This document shows positions 51,954-60,889 of a stretch of DNA of 64,000 bases, in pieces. Under the pieces are notes generated by a model, which did not search any database, had not been told where the DNA came from, and saw only the letters and a program-made list of their open reading frames with translations. The DNA is from Betaproteobacteria bacterium (lineage in GTDB: Bacteria > Pseudomonadota > Gammaproteobacteria > Burkholderiales > Rhodocyclaceae). Location of the stretch: positions 1 to 64,000 of the forward strand of contig WQZF01000002.1 of assembly GCA_009780885.1 (NCBI GenBank), written 5' to 3'. Positions within the stretch are counted from its first letter, which is position 1, and each line of letters opens with the position of its first letter. Made by a program: the position numbers and the translations under genes.

Positions 51954-53165
51954 ATGTCCTCTTCTCCTTTCGCGGCAGTCGCACTGGCGCCGCGCGACCC
52001 GATCCTGGGCCTGACCGAAGCCTTCAATGCCGACACCCGCGCGACCAGGGTCAATCTCGGCGTCGGCGTCTACTACGACGACAACGGCAAGATTCCGCTG
52101 CTCGCGGCCATCCGGGAAGCAGAAGCGGCACGCTTGGGCGCGATGCCGCCGCGCGGCTATCTGCCGATCGAGGGACTGGCGGCCTACAACCGGGCAGTGC
52201 AGGAATTGCTGTTCGGCGCAGGCTCCTCCTTGCTGGCTGAAAACCGCACCGTGACCGCGCAGGCGCTCGGCGGCACCGGCGCCCTGAAAATCGGCGCCGA
52301 TTTCATCCGGCAAGTCCTCTCCGATGGGGAAAAGCACAGGGTTTATATCAGCGATCCTTCGTGGGAAAACCACCGCGCCCTGTTCGCTGCCGCCGGCTTC
52401 ACGGTGGAAAACTATCCTTATTACGATGCCGCGACGCGCGGAGTCGATTTCGCCGGCATGAAGGAAAAGCTCGCCAGGCTGGACGCCGGTTCGGTCGTCG
52501 TGCTTCATGCGTGCTGCCACAATCCCACCGGCGCGGACCTCACGGAAGCTCAGTGGCGCGAAGTGGTGGCCCTGTGCGGAGAAAGAAAGTTGCTCCCCTT
52601 CCTCGACATGGCCTATCAGGGTTTTGCCGACGGAATCGAGGCCGATGCCGTCGCCGTGCGCCTGTTTGCCGCATCGGGCCAGCAGTTCTTCATCTCCAGT
52701 TCGTTCTCGAAGAGCTTTTCGCTCTACGGTGAACGGGTCGGCGCGTTGACGATCGTGACCTCCGGCAAGGAAGAAACAGAACGGGTCCTGTCGCAGTTGA
52801 AACGCGTGATCCGCACCAATTACTCCAACCCGCCGACGCACGGCGCCGCCATTGTTGCTGCTGTGCTGAGTACGCCCTCCCTGCGGCAGACCTGGGAAAG
52901 CGAATTGGCCGGAATGCGCGACCGCATCCGCGCCATGCGCTCCGCCCTTGTCGAGCGGATCGCAGCACAAGGGGCGAAGCAGGATTTTTCCTTCGTTGTC
53001 CAGCAGCGCGGCATGTTCTCCTACACCGGCCTTTCCGCCGCCCAGGTCGACCGGCTGCGTGACGAATTCGGAATCTATGCCGTTTCCACGGGCCGGATTT
53101 GCCTCGCTGCGCTGAATTCAAAAAATATCGATTACGTCGCCGCAGCAATTGCCAAGGTTTTGTAA
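51954..53165 (+). CDS. tyrB: Aromatic amino acid aminotransferase (AspC/TyrB family)
   Basis: A 403-residue PLP-dependent class I transaminase. N-terminal LGLTEAFNADTRATRVNLGVGVYYD, the LHACCHNPTGADLT segment and the PLP lysine in SSSFSKSFSLYGERVGAL are typical of the proteobacterial aspartate/aromatic group, with arginine-containing GMFSYTGLS near the end. It converts aromatic 2-oxoacids to Phe and Tyr, and possibly aspartate. CGGAG precedes ATG 51954. A strong terminator follows. Confidence 0.93.
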   Translation: MSSSPFAAVALAPRDPILGLTEAFNADTRATRVNLGVGVYYDDNGKIPLLAAIREAEAARLGAMPPRGYLPIEGLAAYNRAVQELLFGAGSSLLAENRTVTAQALGGTGALKIGADFIRQVLSDGEKHRVYISDPSWENHRALFAAAGFTVENYPYYDAATRGVDFAGMKEKLARLDAGSVVVLHACCHNPTGADLTEAQWREVVALCGERKLLPFLDMAYQGFADGIEADAVAVRLFAASGQQFFISSSFSKSFSLYGERVGALTIVTSGKEETERVLSQLKRVIRTNYSNPPTHGAAIVAAVLSTPSLRQTWESELAGMRDRIRAMRSALVERIAAQGAKQDFSFVVQQRGMFSYTGLSAAQVDRLRDEFGIYAVSTGRICLAALNSKNIDYVAAAIAKVL

Positions 53166-53189
53166 ACGAATTTCGTCTTTCGTGCATCC

Positions 53190-53219
53190 GCAAAACGCCG
53201 GCTCCTGCCGGCGTTTTGC
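53190..53219 (+). terminator. Terminator of the aminotransferase gene
   Basis: GCAAAACGCCGGC-TCCT-GCCGGCGTTTTGC is a perfect 13-bp-arm hairpin with a T-rich 3' arm. It starts 24 bp after the stop codon. Confidence 0.85.
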
Positions 53220-53299
53220 CTTTGGCACAGGCCTGCCTGTCGATTGCAGCGTCCCCTACGGCATGATCCACGGGCAGATTGGCAAATCATTTTGTGCCA

Positions 53300-53378
53300 A
53301 TTTTCTAAATTTAGTTAAAGAATTTTTGATTAACATTCACTACTGTAGCGAAACATTATTTAATTAAATTTAGAAAAT
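53300..53378 (+). repeat. Oriented 78-bp AT-rich repeat, copy 8
   Basis: It starts ATTTTCTAAATTTAGTTAAA and ends TTAAATTTAGAAAAT, with centre CTACTGTAGCGAAACATTAT. It lies between converging genes. Confidence 0.93.
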
Positions 53379-53433
53379 TGAACGGAGAAAGAAGTGAAAA
53401 CCCGGTATTTTTCAAGCCTTGTCGTCGTAGACA

Positions 53434-53584
53434 GTTTGAGTCACCCCAACCTGAAGGTTGGGGATTCCTGTAGGGGCGGGTTTGAAACCCGCCCCTACAC
53501 AATGCGGGGCGCCTTCGGCACCTGTTACGCCATGTCTCGCTGACCCCGCCATGAATGGCAGGGATTGCGCTCGACAGGTGTTCA
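53434..53584 (+). repeat. TTTGAGTCACCCCAACC repeat, complete copy
   Basis: The ends are GTTTGAGTCACCCCAACCTG and GCGCTCGACAGGTGTTCA. The core holds the palindrome GGGGCGGGTTTGAAACCCGC and CGGGGCGCCTTCGGC. A second copy is at 62711-62884 and a core-less one at 8467-8516. Confidence 0.88.
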
Positions 53585-53634
53585 ATGACAGGAAAAAGGG
53601 CTGAGAAAAAATCCTGTTTTCATGCCCCGGAAGT

Positions 53635-54369
53635 TCAAGCCAAAACCAAAAAAATCGCCGCCCGCTTCTCCAGCATTGGACGTTCACCCACAGGCAGTGC
53701 CCGCCATCCCGCAACATCGAGCGTGAGAATCGTCTCTTCCGGCAGCGTCAGGTCGACCGCGACGCAGAGCCGTGTTTGCGGGGCGCAGCAGGCGATCAGG
53801 TCTTCGAGGAGTTGGGTGTTGCGATACGGGGTTTCGATGAAGATCTGGGTCTGGTCGCGCAGGCGCGATTCCCGTTCCAGCATCCGGATCTGCTCGGCGC
53901 GGGGCACTTTTTTGGCCGGGAGGTAGCCGTGAAAGGCGAATCGTTGTCCGCACAGGCCGGAGGCCATCAGCGCGAGCAGCGGCGACGAGGGGCCGACGAG
54001 CGGGGCGACGCGGAAATGTTCGGCGTGCGCCAATGCGGCCAGTTCTGCGCCGGGGTCGGCGATTCCGGGGCAACCGGCTTCGGAGACGAGGCCGAGGTTT
54101 TCTCCCCGGCGCAAGGGTTCAAGGAGGGCGTGACGCGCTGCGGGAGGGGTGTGTTCGTTCAGTTCCTCGATGAGGATTTCCGTCAGCGGCAAGGGATGCC
54201 CCGCCGCCTTGAGAAAGGCGCGGGCGGTTTTGGCGCGTTCGGCGACGAAATGGCGCAATGTCCGCACCGTGGCGAGCGCCGGAGGCGGCAGGACCGACTC
54301 CGGGGGCGTCGGGCCGAGCGGCGTCGGGATCAGGTACAGGATGCCGGATCGCGGCGGGGAATGATTCAT
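53635..54369 (-). CDS. RsmI-like SAM-dependent methyltransferase
   Basis: A 244-residue tetrapyrrole methylase-fold protein of the RsmI group. N-terminal LYLIPTPLG, the SAM-binding GLVSEAGCPGIADPGAELA and PLVGPSSPLLALMASG are family signatures. It lacks the roughly 40-residue C-terminal region of full RsmI (16S rRNA C1402 2'-O-methyltransferase), so it is probably the short paralogue often found beside Maf in betaproteobacteria. Target is uncertain. It is followed on the same strand side by Maf (13-bp gap). Confidence 0.85.
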   Translation of the reverse strand: MNHSPPRSGILYLIPTPLGPTPPESVLPPPALATVRTLRHFVAERAKTARAFLKAAGHPLPLTEILIEELNEHTPPAARHALLEPLRRGENLGLVSEAGCPGIADPGAELAALAHAEHFRVAPLVGPSSPLLALMASGLCGQRFAFHGYLPAKKVPRAEQIRMLERESRLRDQTQIFIETPYRNTQLLEDLIACCAPQTRLCVAVDLTLPEETILTLDVAGWRALPVGERPMLEKRAAIFLVLA

Positions 54370-54381
54370 GAGGCGCGGGGA

Positions 54382-54996
54382 TTATGGAACGGCAACGCCC
54401 GCCGCGCGGAGCATGGCGCACAGGGCAATCAGCGGCAGCCCGATCAGCGCGTTCGGGTCTTCACCTTCGAGCCGCGCGATCAACGCGATTCCCAATCCTT
54501 CCGATTTGGCGGCTCCGGCACAGTGGTAGGGCTGTTCGCGGCGCAGATAGCGTTCGATTTCTCCGTCATTCAAATCGCGGAAGGTGACCCAGACGGGAAC
54601 GCCGCGCGTTTCGGCGTGGTCGCGGGCGGCGTCGTAGAGGCACACGCCGGTAAAGAAATTGACCCGGCGTCCGGAAAGCGCGCGCAGTTGCGCCACGGCG
54701 CGTTCATGGGTGCCGGGTTTGCCGTAGATCTTCCCATTGCATGTCGCCACCTGGTCGCTGCCGATAATCAGCGCGCCGGGAAATTCCGCCGCGACCGCCC
54801 GCGCCTTCGCTTCGGAAAGCCGCAGCGCCAGGGCTTCGGGCGCTTCTCCGGGCAGGGGGGTTTCGTCGGTGTCCGGGCTGGCGCAATGGAAGGGCAATCC
54901 GAGACGGGAGAGCAATTCGCGGCGATAGACGGAGGTGGAGGCGAGAACGAGGGGCTGCGCAAGGGCAGGCGCGCCGGAGGAAGCGGGCTGGGGCAT
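54382..54996 (-). CDS. Maf-like nucleotide pyrophosphatase (YceF type)
   Basis: A 204-residue Maf/HAM1-like protein that hydrolyses modified nucleoside triphosphates; the YceF subgroup prefers m7GTP. Visible are the N-terminal [17 protein letters not shown], the catalytic-site [16 protein letters not shown] and the C-terminal [16 protein letters not shown]. It is part of the lipid-cluster neighbourhood, normally divergent from yceD. Here a toxin–antitoxin pair lies between them. Confidence 0.92.
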   Translation of the reverse strand: MPQPASSGAPALAQPLVLASTSVYRRELLSRLGLPFHCASPDTDETPLPGEAPEALALRLSEAKARAVAAEFPGALIIGSDQVATCNGKIYGKPGTHERAVAQLRALSGRRVNFFTGVCLYDAARDHAETRGVPVWVTFRDLNDGEIERYLRREQPYHCAGAAKSEGLGIALIARLEGEDPNALIGLPLIALCAMLRAAGVAVP

Positions 54997-55002
54997 GGAA
55001 GC

Positions 55003-55392
55003 TCAGGCTGTAGCCAGCGCTGCGTCCGGGCGTAATTCAGACGTCGTGGCGCCGGATGAGGCAGAGGCGGGGGAAATCAACTCGAACGGCACATTGGCGT
55101 TCAGTACCGCTTTCGGGTGCAGGATGGCTACTTTCAGAAGCACTTCCGCCGCGCCGGAGGGCCGGCGGCGGCCTTGCTCCCACTCTTGCAAGGTACGGAC
55201 GGATATTCCGAGCATTCCGGCAAACGCGGATTGGGAAAGGCCGAGCCTGTGGCGTGCCTCGGAAGCCAGCGTGCCTCCTGAGCCTTCTGTATCTGCAAGG
55301 CTGACGCGCCCGATTTTTCCTGCTTTCCACTGCCGGATGGATTCCAGTATCTCCAGCCCCAGTTCTTCACCGCTCATTGCATGTTCAGTCAT
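55003..55392 (-). CDS. XRE-family antitoxin of a HigBA/NadS-type pair
   Basis: A 129-residue DNA-binding antitoxin. The helix-turn-helix is LGLSQSAFAGMLGISVRTLQ followed by EWEQGRRRPSGAA, the usual HigA/NadS pattern. The first eight bases overlap the end of the toxin gene (ATGACTGA). It is expected to neutralise the toxin and repress the promoter at the palindrome 55709-55723. The C-terminal 25 residues are low-complexity. Confidence 0.87.
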   Translation of the reverse strand: MTEHAMSGEELGLEILESIRQWKAGKIGRVSLADTEGSGGTLASEARHRLGLSQSAFAGMLGISVRTLQEWEQGRRRPSGAAEVLLKVAILHPKAVLNANVPFELISPASASSGATTSELRPDAALATA

Positions 55393-55699
55393 TTTGCAAT
55401 TCCTCCGTGATGGCCTTGAGAATGTGTGGCGGAATGTTTTCCTGCACCGCTTTCGTGTAAATCGTCAGCAGGAGTATTTCTCCGTGTGCAAGCCTGTTGA
55501 AATAGATCACCCGCACTCCGCCGCTTTTTCCTGTGCCGCTGCGTTTCCATCGCACTTTCCTGCAACCGCCTGCGCCGGGCACCACATCCCCCGCAAAAGG
55601 ATTGGCAGCCAGCCATACGCAGAATGCGCCGCGCTCGTCTTCAGACCAGATTCCGTTGCTCTTTGCGGAAAAGAGCGGGGTTTCAATGACTGTATAGAT
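55385..55699 (-). CDS. RelE/HigB-family toxin, apparently with an ATC in place of the start codon
   Basis: The frame encodes about 104 residues: YTVIETPLFSAKSNGIW, EDERGAFCVWLAANPFAGDV, GGCRKVRWKRSGTGKSGGVR, then VIYFNRL and EELQND. This is a full-length RelE/HigB-like ribonuclease toxin. At the expected start the codon is ATC (55697-55699), and no ATG, GTG or TTG occurs in frame upstream before the stop at 55706-55708. The first normal start is GTG 55583-55585, which would remove over a third of the protein. Either a non-canonical start is used or the toxin is silenced. Confidence 0.72.
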   Translation of the reverse strand: MYTVIETPLFSAKSNGIWSEDERGAFCVWLAANPFAGDVVPGAGGCRKVRWKRSGTGKSGGVRVIYFNRLAHGEILLLTIYTKAVQENIPPHILKAITEELQND

Positions 55700-55704
55700 G
55701 GCGG

Positions 55705-55732
55705 ATTATACGTCATTGACGTATGGTTTCAA
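55705..55732 (-). promoter_or_regulatory. Promoter and operator of the toxin–antitoxin pair
   Basis: On the minus strand -35 TTGAAA (55727-55732), 16-bp spacer, -10 TATAAT (55705-55710). The spacer contains the palindrome TACGTCATTGACGTA (55709-55723), a likely antitoxin operator. Transcription would begin near 55699, at the toxin start position, giving a leaderless mRNA. Confidence 0.78.
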
Positions 55733-55815
55733 GGGAGAAGCTTTTCTGAACCGGGAGGCTGTTGCGGGGCCGCGTTTTTGACTTGGACGGCCAAAGATAC
55801 TATCATGCGCGCCCT

Positions 55816-56325
55816 ATGTCGCAACAGATGATCATTGACCTGCATTCCTTTACGCACGGGGGAAAGACGCTGCAAGGCGAATTTCCGGTGGTGGAGATGG
55901 TGCGGGTGCACGATCTGCTGGCAGAAATCGCTGGCGCGTTGCTCTGGCGGGTGGAAGGAAGCCTCGGCAAGGATGGGCGTCCGCAATTGCGGTTGAGCGT
56001 GGAAGGCGAGCTTTCGCTGCGCTGCCAGCGTTGCCTGGGGCCGATCGCATACCCGCTGCAATTGCTTTCGGTGCTCGAATTCGTTCCGTCACTGACCGAA
56101 GAGTCGGATTTGACGGCCGAAGAGCTGGAAGACGATTCGCGTGACTTTTTGCCGATGCAAAAGAAAGTCGACTTGATGAAGCAGATCGAGGATGAGGTGC
56201 TGTTGGCGCTGCCGGTCGTGCCGCGTCACGATGAATGCGAAGCTCCGGCGGCGGCAAAGAGCGGCGTCAAGGAATCTCCTTTTGCCGTTCTGGAGCAAAT
56301 GCGCGAAAAGCAAGGCCCGCAATGA
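55816..56325 (+). CDS. yceD: YceD (DUF177) protein
   Basis: A 169-residue protein of the DUF177/YceD family encoded directly upstream of rpmF in most bacteria. The conserved segment LSLRCQRCLGPI (CxxC) is present, followed by an acidic stretch and DLMKQIEDEVLLALPVVPRH. The family is linked to 23S rRNA accumulation in plants and E. coli; the molecular role is not settled. ATG 55816 is preferred; the open frame begins at 55762. Confidence 0.9.
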   Translation: MSQQMIIDLHSFTHGGKTLQGEFPVVEMVRVHDLLAEIAGALLWRVEGSLGKDGRPQLRLSVEGELSLRCQRCLGPIAYPLQLLSVLEFVPSLTEESDLTAEELEDDSRDFLPMQKKVDLMKQIEDEVLLALPVVPRHDECEAPAAAKSGVKESPFAVLEQMREKQGPQ

Positions 56326-56389
56326 TGGCGGCAGTTGCGCGGATATCGTAAAATACAAAGTTCGGTTTTTATAGCAGGAGTTATTTTTC

Positions 56390-56569
56390 ATGGCTGTTCA
56401 GCAAAACAAGAAATCCCCTTCCAAGCGTGGAATGCACCGTTCGCACCAGGCGTTGTCTGCTCCGGCGCTGGCGGTCGAGCCGGTTCTCGGCGAAGTTCAT
56501 CTGCGGCACCATATCAGTCCGTCCGGTTATTACCGGGGCAAACAAGTCGTCAGGAACAAGGGCGAATAA
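56390..56569 (+). CDS. rpmF: 50S ribosomal protein L32
   Basis: A 59-residue protein. [20 protein letters not shown] is the diagnostic N-terminus, with [15 protein letters not shown] near the end. The zinc cysteines found in some L32 forms are absent (zinc-free type). AGGAG lies about 9 bases before ATG 56390. Between yceD and plsX, as usual. Confidence 0.97.
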   Translation: MAVQQNKKSPSKRGMHRSHQALSAPALAVEPVLGEVHLRHHISPSGYYRGKQVVRNKGE

Positions 56570-56619
56570 TTCTCCCGAAAAGGCGGAGCGCCTGAACAGG
56601 CGCCATTCCGCTCTCCTTT

Positions 56620-57756
56620 ATGGCTACCACCATTGCAATTGATTGCATGGGCGGGGATCACGGTCCATCCGTCACCGTGCCGGCGGCGCTTGCCTTCGTG
56701 CAGGCACATGAGAATGCTTCCGTGATTCTCGTCGGGCGTGAAGAGGAAATTCGCCCCTTGCTCGGCGCAAATGCCCCGGATCGCGTGGAAGTCCACCACG
56801 CTTCCGAAGTGGTGAGCATGGACGAATCGCCTGCGTTGGCGATGCGCAATAAAAAAGACTCCTCGATGCGCGTCGCGATCAACCTCGTCAAGGAAGGGCG
56901 CGCGGACGCCTGCCTTTCCGCCGGAAATACCGGGGCGTTGATGGCGACTTCGCGCTTTGTCCTGAAAATGCTGCCTGGAATCGAGCGTCCGGCAATTTGC
57001 GCCGTGCTGCCGACGATGAGCGGGCGCGTCTACTTCCTCGACCTGGGCGCGAATGTCGATTGCGACGCGGAACATCTACTTCAGTTCGGCATCATGGGGG
57101 CGATGCTGGTTTCCGCGATCGAGCATATCGAGCGGCCAAGCGTGGGCCTGCTCAATATCGGCGAAGAAGACATCAAGGGCAACGAGGTTTCAAAATCCGC
57201 GACGGAATTGCTCGAAGCTTCCGGACTCAATTTCATCGGGAATGTGGAAGGCGATGGCGTATATATGGACAATCCCGATGTCGTCGTCTGCGATGGATTC
57301 GTCGGCAACGTCGCGCTGAAAATTACCGAGGGACTCGCGCAGATGCTGAAAACCTTTCTGCGCCGCGAATTCGAGAAAAACCTGTTGACCAGGATCTCGG
57401 CGTTTTTTGCGTTGCCGGTGCTCAACGCATTCAGGAAGCGCGTCGATCATCGCCGCTATAACGGCGCCTGTCTGCTCGGCCTGAAAGGAATCGTCGTCAA
57501 AAGCCACGGCTCGGCGGATTGCTATGCCTTTGAATGCGCACTCGGTGTGGCCTGGGAAGCGGCACGCAACGGCTTGATCGAACGAATCAGCGAACGTATC
57601 GCGCGGGAAGCGCGGCAGCACGAATCGCACGAGGTCGTACTTCATCTGAACGATGAAGCTCAACGCGATCCGGATATCCAGATTGAACAAGCCTCGCCCA
57701 TGCCTTTGCCCTCGGCGCTTGCCCCGGCAGCGAGCGATTTGCGGGAGCGCGCCTGA
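56620..57756 (+). CDS. plsX: Phosphate acyltransferase PlsX
   Basis: A 378-residue enzyme making acyl-phosphate from acyl-ACP, the first step feeding PlsY for phospholipid synthesis. Signatures include [20 protein letters not shown] at the start, [31 protein letters not shown] and [11 protein letters not shown]. The C-terminal 30 residues are a variable tail. fabH begins at its stop codon (one-base overlap). Confidence 0.96.
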   Translation: MATTIAIDCMGGDHGPSVTVPAALAFVQAHENASVILVGREEEIRPLLGANAPDRVEVHHASEVVSMDESPALAMRNKKDSSMRVAINLVKEGRADACLSAGNTGALMATSRFVLKMLPGIERPAICAVLPTMSGRVYFLDLGANVDCDAEHLLQFGIMGAMLVSAIEHIERPSVGLLNIGEEDIKGNEVSKSATELLEASGLNFIGNVEGDGVYMDNPDVVVCDGFVGNVALKITEGLAQMLKTFLRREFEKNLLTRISAFFALPVLNAFRKRVDHRRYNGACLLGLKGIVVKSHGSADCYAFECALGVAWEAARNGLIERISERIAREARQHESHEVVLHLNDEAQRDPDIQIEQASPMPLPSALAPAASDLRERA

Positions 57757-58715
57757 TGTTTTCCCGGATCGTCGGCACCGGCAGCTATTTGCCTCCCGCC
57801 TGCGTCAGCAACGCCGATCTGATTGCGCGCGGAGTCGATACCAGCGACGAATGGATTGTCACGCGCACCGGCATCCGTACCCGTTATCTGGCCGAACCCG
57901 GCCAGACTTCGAGCGATCTTGCGTTCGAGGCAAGCCGGCGTGCGCTGGAAATGGCCGGGGTTTCTGCGGACAGCGTGGATCTGATCATCGTCGCCACTTC
58001 CACGCCGGATTTCATTTTTCCCAGTGCCGCCTGTCTCGTCCAGGCCCGCCTCGGCAATCGCGGAGCGGCGGCTTTCGACGTGCAGGCCGTCTGCTGCGGC
58101 TTTGTCTATGCCCTGGCGATTGCCGAGAAATTCATCCTTTCCGGATCGCACCGGCGCGCGCTGGTAATCGGCGCCGAAGTCTTCTCGCGCATTCTCGACT
58201 GGAACGACCGCGCCACCTGCGTCCTCTTCGGCGACGGCGCGGGCGCGGTGCTGCTCGAAGCCTCCGATGCGCCGGGGATTCTTTCCGTCGCGCTCCACGC
58301 CGATGGCTCGCAACACAGGATTCTTTCCGTTCCGGGCAATATCTGCGGCGGACAGGTCACTGGCGACCCGTTCCTGCGCATGGACGGACAAGCGGTGTTC
58401 AAATTCGCGGTGCGCGCGCTGGCCGAAGTCGGGCAGGAATGCTGCAAGGCTGCGAATATCGGCGTCGAGGACATCGACTGGCTGATTCCGCACCAGGCCA
58501 ATATCCGCATCATCGACGCGACAGCGCGCAAGATGGGAATCCCGCCGGAGAAAGTCGTCGTCACCGTGGCCGAACATGGCAACACTTCGGCGGCTTCGGT
58601 GCCGCTGGCGCTCGATCTCGCGGTGCGCGACGGGCGGATCGGGCGGGGCCAGAAAGTCATGCTCGAAGGCGTTGGCGGCGGCTTTACCTGGGGCGCGGCG
58701 CTGCTGGAGTTCTGA
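57756..58715 (+). CDS. fabH: Beta-ketoacyl-ACP synthase III
   Basis: A 319-residue enzyme starting fatty-acid synthesis by condensing acetyl-CoA with malonyl-ACP. The catalytic triad is visible: Cys113 in VQAVCCGF, His in IPHQANIRI and Asn in [13 protein letters not shown]. The C-terminal [13 protein letters not shown] is complete. It is translationally coupled to plsX. Confidence 0.97.
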   Translation: MFSRIVGTGSYLPPACVSNADLIARGVDTSDEWIVTRTGIRTRYLAEPGQTSSDLAFEASRRALEMAGVSADSVDLIIVATSTPDFIFPSAACLVQARLGNRGAAAFDVQAVCCGFVYALAIAEKFILSGSHRRALVIGAEVFSRILDWNDRATCVLFGDGAGAVLLEASDAPGILSVALHADGSQHRILSVPGNICGGQVTGDPFLRMDGQAVFKFAVRALAEVGQECCKAANIGVEDIDWLIPHQANIRIIDATARKMGIPPEKVVVTVAEHGNTSAASVPLALDLAVRDGRIGRGQKVMLEGVGGGFTWGAALLEF

Positions 58716-58747
58716 ACGGAACATTCCTCCATTCCAAAAAGGTGATC

Positions 58748-59689
58748 ATGTCTTTTGCATTCGTTTTTCCTGGTCAGGGATCGCAATCGGTTGCGATGAT
58801 GGCTGCCTACGGCGAAGCTCCGGTGGTGCGCGCCACCTTCGATGAGGCTTCCGGCGCGTTGGGCGAGGATTTGTGGCAACTGGTCGCAAACGGGCCGGCC
58901 GAGGCGCTGGCGCAAACCGTGAACACGCAGCCGGTGATGCTTGCCGCAGGGATTGCCGTCTGGCGCTTGTGGCAGGAAAGGGGCGGAAAACTGCCTGCCG
59001 TCGTTGCCGGGCACAGCTTGGGTGAATATTCGGCGCTGGTAGCTGCCGGAGTGCTTGCCTTTGCCGACGCCGTGCCGCTGGTGCGCCTGCGTGCGGCGGC
59101 GATGCAGGAGGCGGTGCCGCTGGGCACGGGGGCGATGGCCGCAGTGCTTGGCCTGGACGACGAAAATATCGTTGCCGCCTGCGCGGAAGCGGCGATTGAC
59201 GAACGAGGCGAAAGGGAAGTAGTCGAGCCGGTCAATTTCAATGCTGCCGGTCAAACGGTCATCGCCGGACATAAAGGCGCGGTCGAACGCGCGATGGCGC
59301 GCTGCAAGGCAAGGGGCGCGAAACGCGCGATGCCGCTGCCGGTTTCTGCGCCCTTCCATTCCTCGCTGATCCGTCCCGCCGCCGACAAACTGGCGGCGCG
59401 ACTGGCCGAGGTGCCTTTTGCTGCGCCACGGATTCCGGTAATCAACAATGTCGATGTCGCTCTCGAAAACGATCCGCAGCGCATCCGGGACGCGCTGGTG
59501 CGCCAGACCTTTCATCCGGTGCGATGGGTCGAGACGATTCAAAAAATGGCGGCGATGGGTATCTCCACAGTTGCCGAATGCGGCCCCGGCAAGGTGCTTG
59601 CCGGATTGACCAAACGCTGCGCGGAAGGCATCGGCGGCGTGGCGCTGGCGGATGCCGCTTCTCTTGAAGCCAATCTGAATCTGGAGTAA
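58748..59689 (+). CDS. fabD: Malonyl-CoA:ACP transacylase
   Basis: A 313-residue enzyme loading malonate onto ACP. FAFVFPGQGSQ opens the protein, the nucleophilic serine is in GHSLGEYSAL, and the catalytic histidine in SAPFHSSLI. Start ATG 58748 matches the family; the open frame upstream overlaps fabH and plsX and is not coding. fabG follows after 5 bp. Confidence 0.96.
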   Translation: MSFAFVFPGQGSQSVAMMAAYGEAPVVRATFDEASGALGEDLWQLVANGPAEALAQTVNTQPVMLAAGIAVWRLWQERGGKLPAVVAGHSLGEYSALVAAGVLAFADAVPLVRLRAAAMQEAVPLGTGAMAAVLGLDDENIVAACAEAAIDERGEREVVEPVNFNAAGQTVIAGHKGAVERAMARCKARGAKRAMPLPVSAPFHSSLIRPAADKLAARLAEVPFAAPRIPVINNVDVALENDPQRIRDALVRQTFHPVRWVETIQKMAAMGISTVAECGPGKVLAGLTKRCAEGIGGVALADAASLEANLNLE

Positions 59690-59694
59690 GGACG

Positions 59695-60447
59695 ATGACG
59701 AATACAGCGTTGAACGGGCAAATCGCCCTCGTTACCGGCGCTTCGCGCGGAATCGGGCAGGCGATTGCGCTCGAATTGGGCCGCCGTGGCGCGGTAGTGG
59801 TCGGAACCGCGACTTCCGAAGGCGGCGCGGAAAAGATCTCCGAAAACTTCAGGGAAGCGGGAATCAAGGGACGCGGCGCCGTGCTCGAAGCGCGCGACGC
59901 CACCCGGATCGACGCGCTGGTGGCCGAAATCGAAAAGGAATTCGGCGCGGTCGGCATTCTGGTCAACAACGCCGGAATTGCCCGCGACAATCTTTCGATG
60001 CGGATGAAGGACGAAGAATGGGAAGCGGTGATCGACACCAACATGAAAGCCGTCTTCCGTCTCGCGCGCGCGGTCATGCGTGGGATGATGAAAGCCCGTA
60101 CGGGCCGCATCGTCAATATCACATCGGTGGTTGCCCATTCGGGCAACCCCGGACAGGCCAATTACTGCGCCGCGAAAGCCGGCGTTCTGGGCATGACGCG
60201 CGCGCTGGCGCGCGAACTCGGAGCGCGCAATATCACGGTCAATTGTGTTGCGCCGGGTTTTATCGATACCGACATGACGCGTGCGCTCGACGAAAAGCAG
60301 CGTGACAAATTGCTCGAAGGCATTCCGCTGGCACGTTTGGGAATGCCTGAAGACGTGGCGGCTGCGGTAGCCTTTCTGGCCTCGCCGGAAGCTTCTTATA
60401 TCACCGGTACCACGATTCACGTCAACGGAGGAATGTTGATGGATTAA
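59695..60447 (+). CDS. fabG: 3-oxoacyl-ACP reductase
   Basis: A 250-residue short-chain dehydrogenase. The NADPH site is TGASRGIGQAIAL, the catalytic Ser/Tyr/Lys lie in NITSVVAHSGNPGQANYCAAKAG, and the conserved NNAGIARDNL is present. It reduces 3-oxoacyl-ACP in each elongation cycle. acpP follows. Confidence 0.97.
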   Translation: MTNTALNGQIALVTGASRGIGQAIALELGRRGAVVVGTATSEGGAEKISENFREAGIKGRGAVLEARDATRIDALVAEIEKEFGAVGILVNNAGIARDNLSMRMKDEEWEAVIDTNMKAVFRLARAVMRGMMKARTGRIVNITSVVAHSGNPGQANYCAAKAGVLGMTRALARELGARNITVNCVAPGFIDTDMTRALDEKQRDKLLEGIPLARLGMPEDVAAAVAFLASPEASYITGTTIHVNGGMLMD

Positions 60448-60540
60448 AAACGGTCGAAAAGTGGAACCTTGCCGTGTAATCCGGCGAGGTCTTTGGTAAA
60501 ATTCGCAATTCGTTTCATACCTGTAGGGAAGGAGCATTGA

Positions 60541-60777
60541 ATGGAAAACATAGAGCAGCGTGTCAAGAAAATCGTCGCCGAACAACTCGACGTAGCCGAA
60601 GCGGAAGTCAAGAATGAATCTTCCTTTGCTGATGATTTGGGGGCGGACTCGCTCGATACCGTTGAACTCGTCATGGCGCTGGAAGAGGAATTCGAAACCG
60701 AAATCCCCGACGAGGACGCCGAAAAGATCACCACCGTCCAGCAGGCGATTGATTACATTCTTGCCCATAAGAATTAA
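60541..60777 (+). CDS. acpP: Acyl carrier protein
   Basis: A 78-residue acidic carrier. The phosphopantetheine serine is S37 in [26 protein letters not shown] lies just before ATG 60541. Start, length and position between fabG and fabF are all typical. Confidence 0.98.
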   Translation: MENIEQRVKKIVAEQLDVAEAEVKNESSFADDLGADSLDTVELVMALEEEFETEIPDEDAEKITTVQQAIDYILAHKN

Positions 60778-60889
60778 CTCCATTGCGGTGTCTTCCGAAC
60801 AGGCCAGCGGAAAGCTGGCCTCGCTTTAAAGGGATTTCCATCGCGGCGGGGGTCAATCCTCCCGCTCTTACCGTTTCCGGAATTCATGT

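Noticed and set aside
57653..58747. N-terminal extension of fabD overlapping plsX and fabH
   Set aside because: FabD begins with MSFAFVFPGQGSQ at 58748; the extension is out of frame with real genes.
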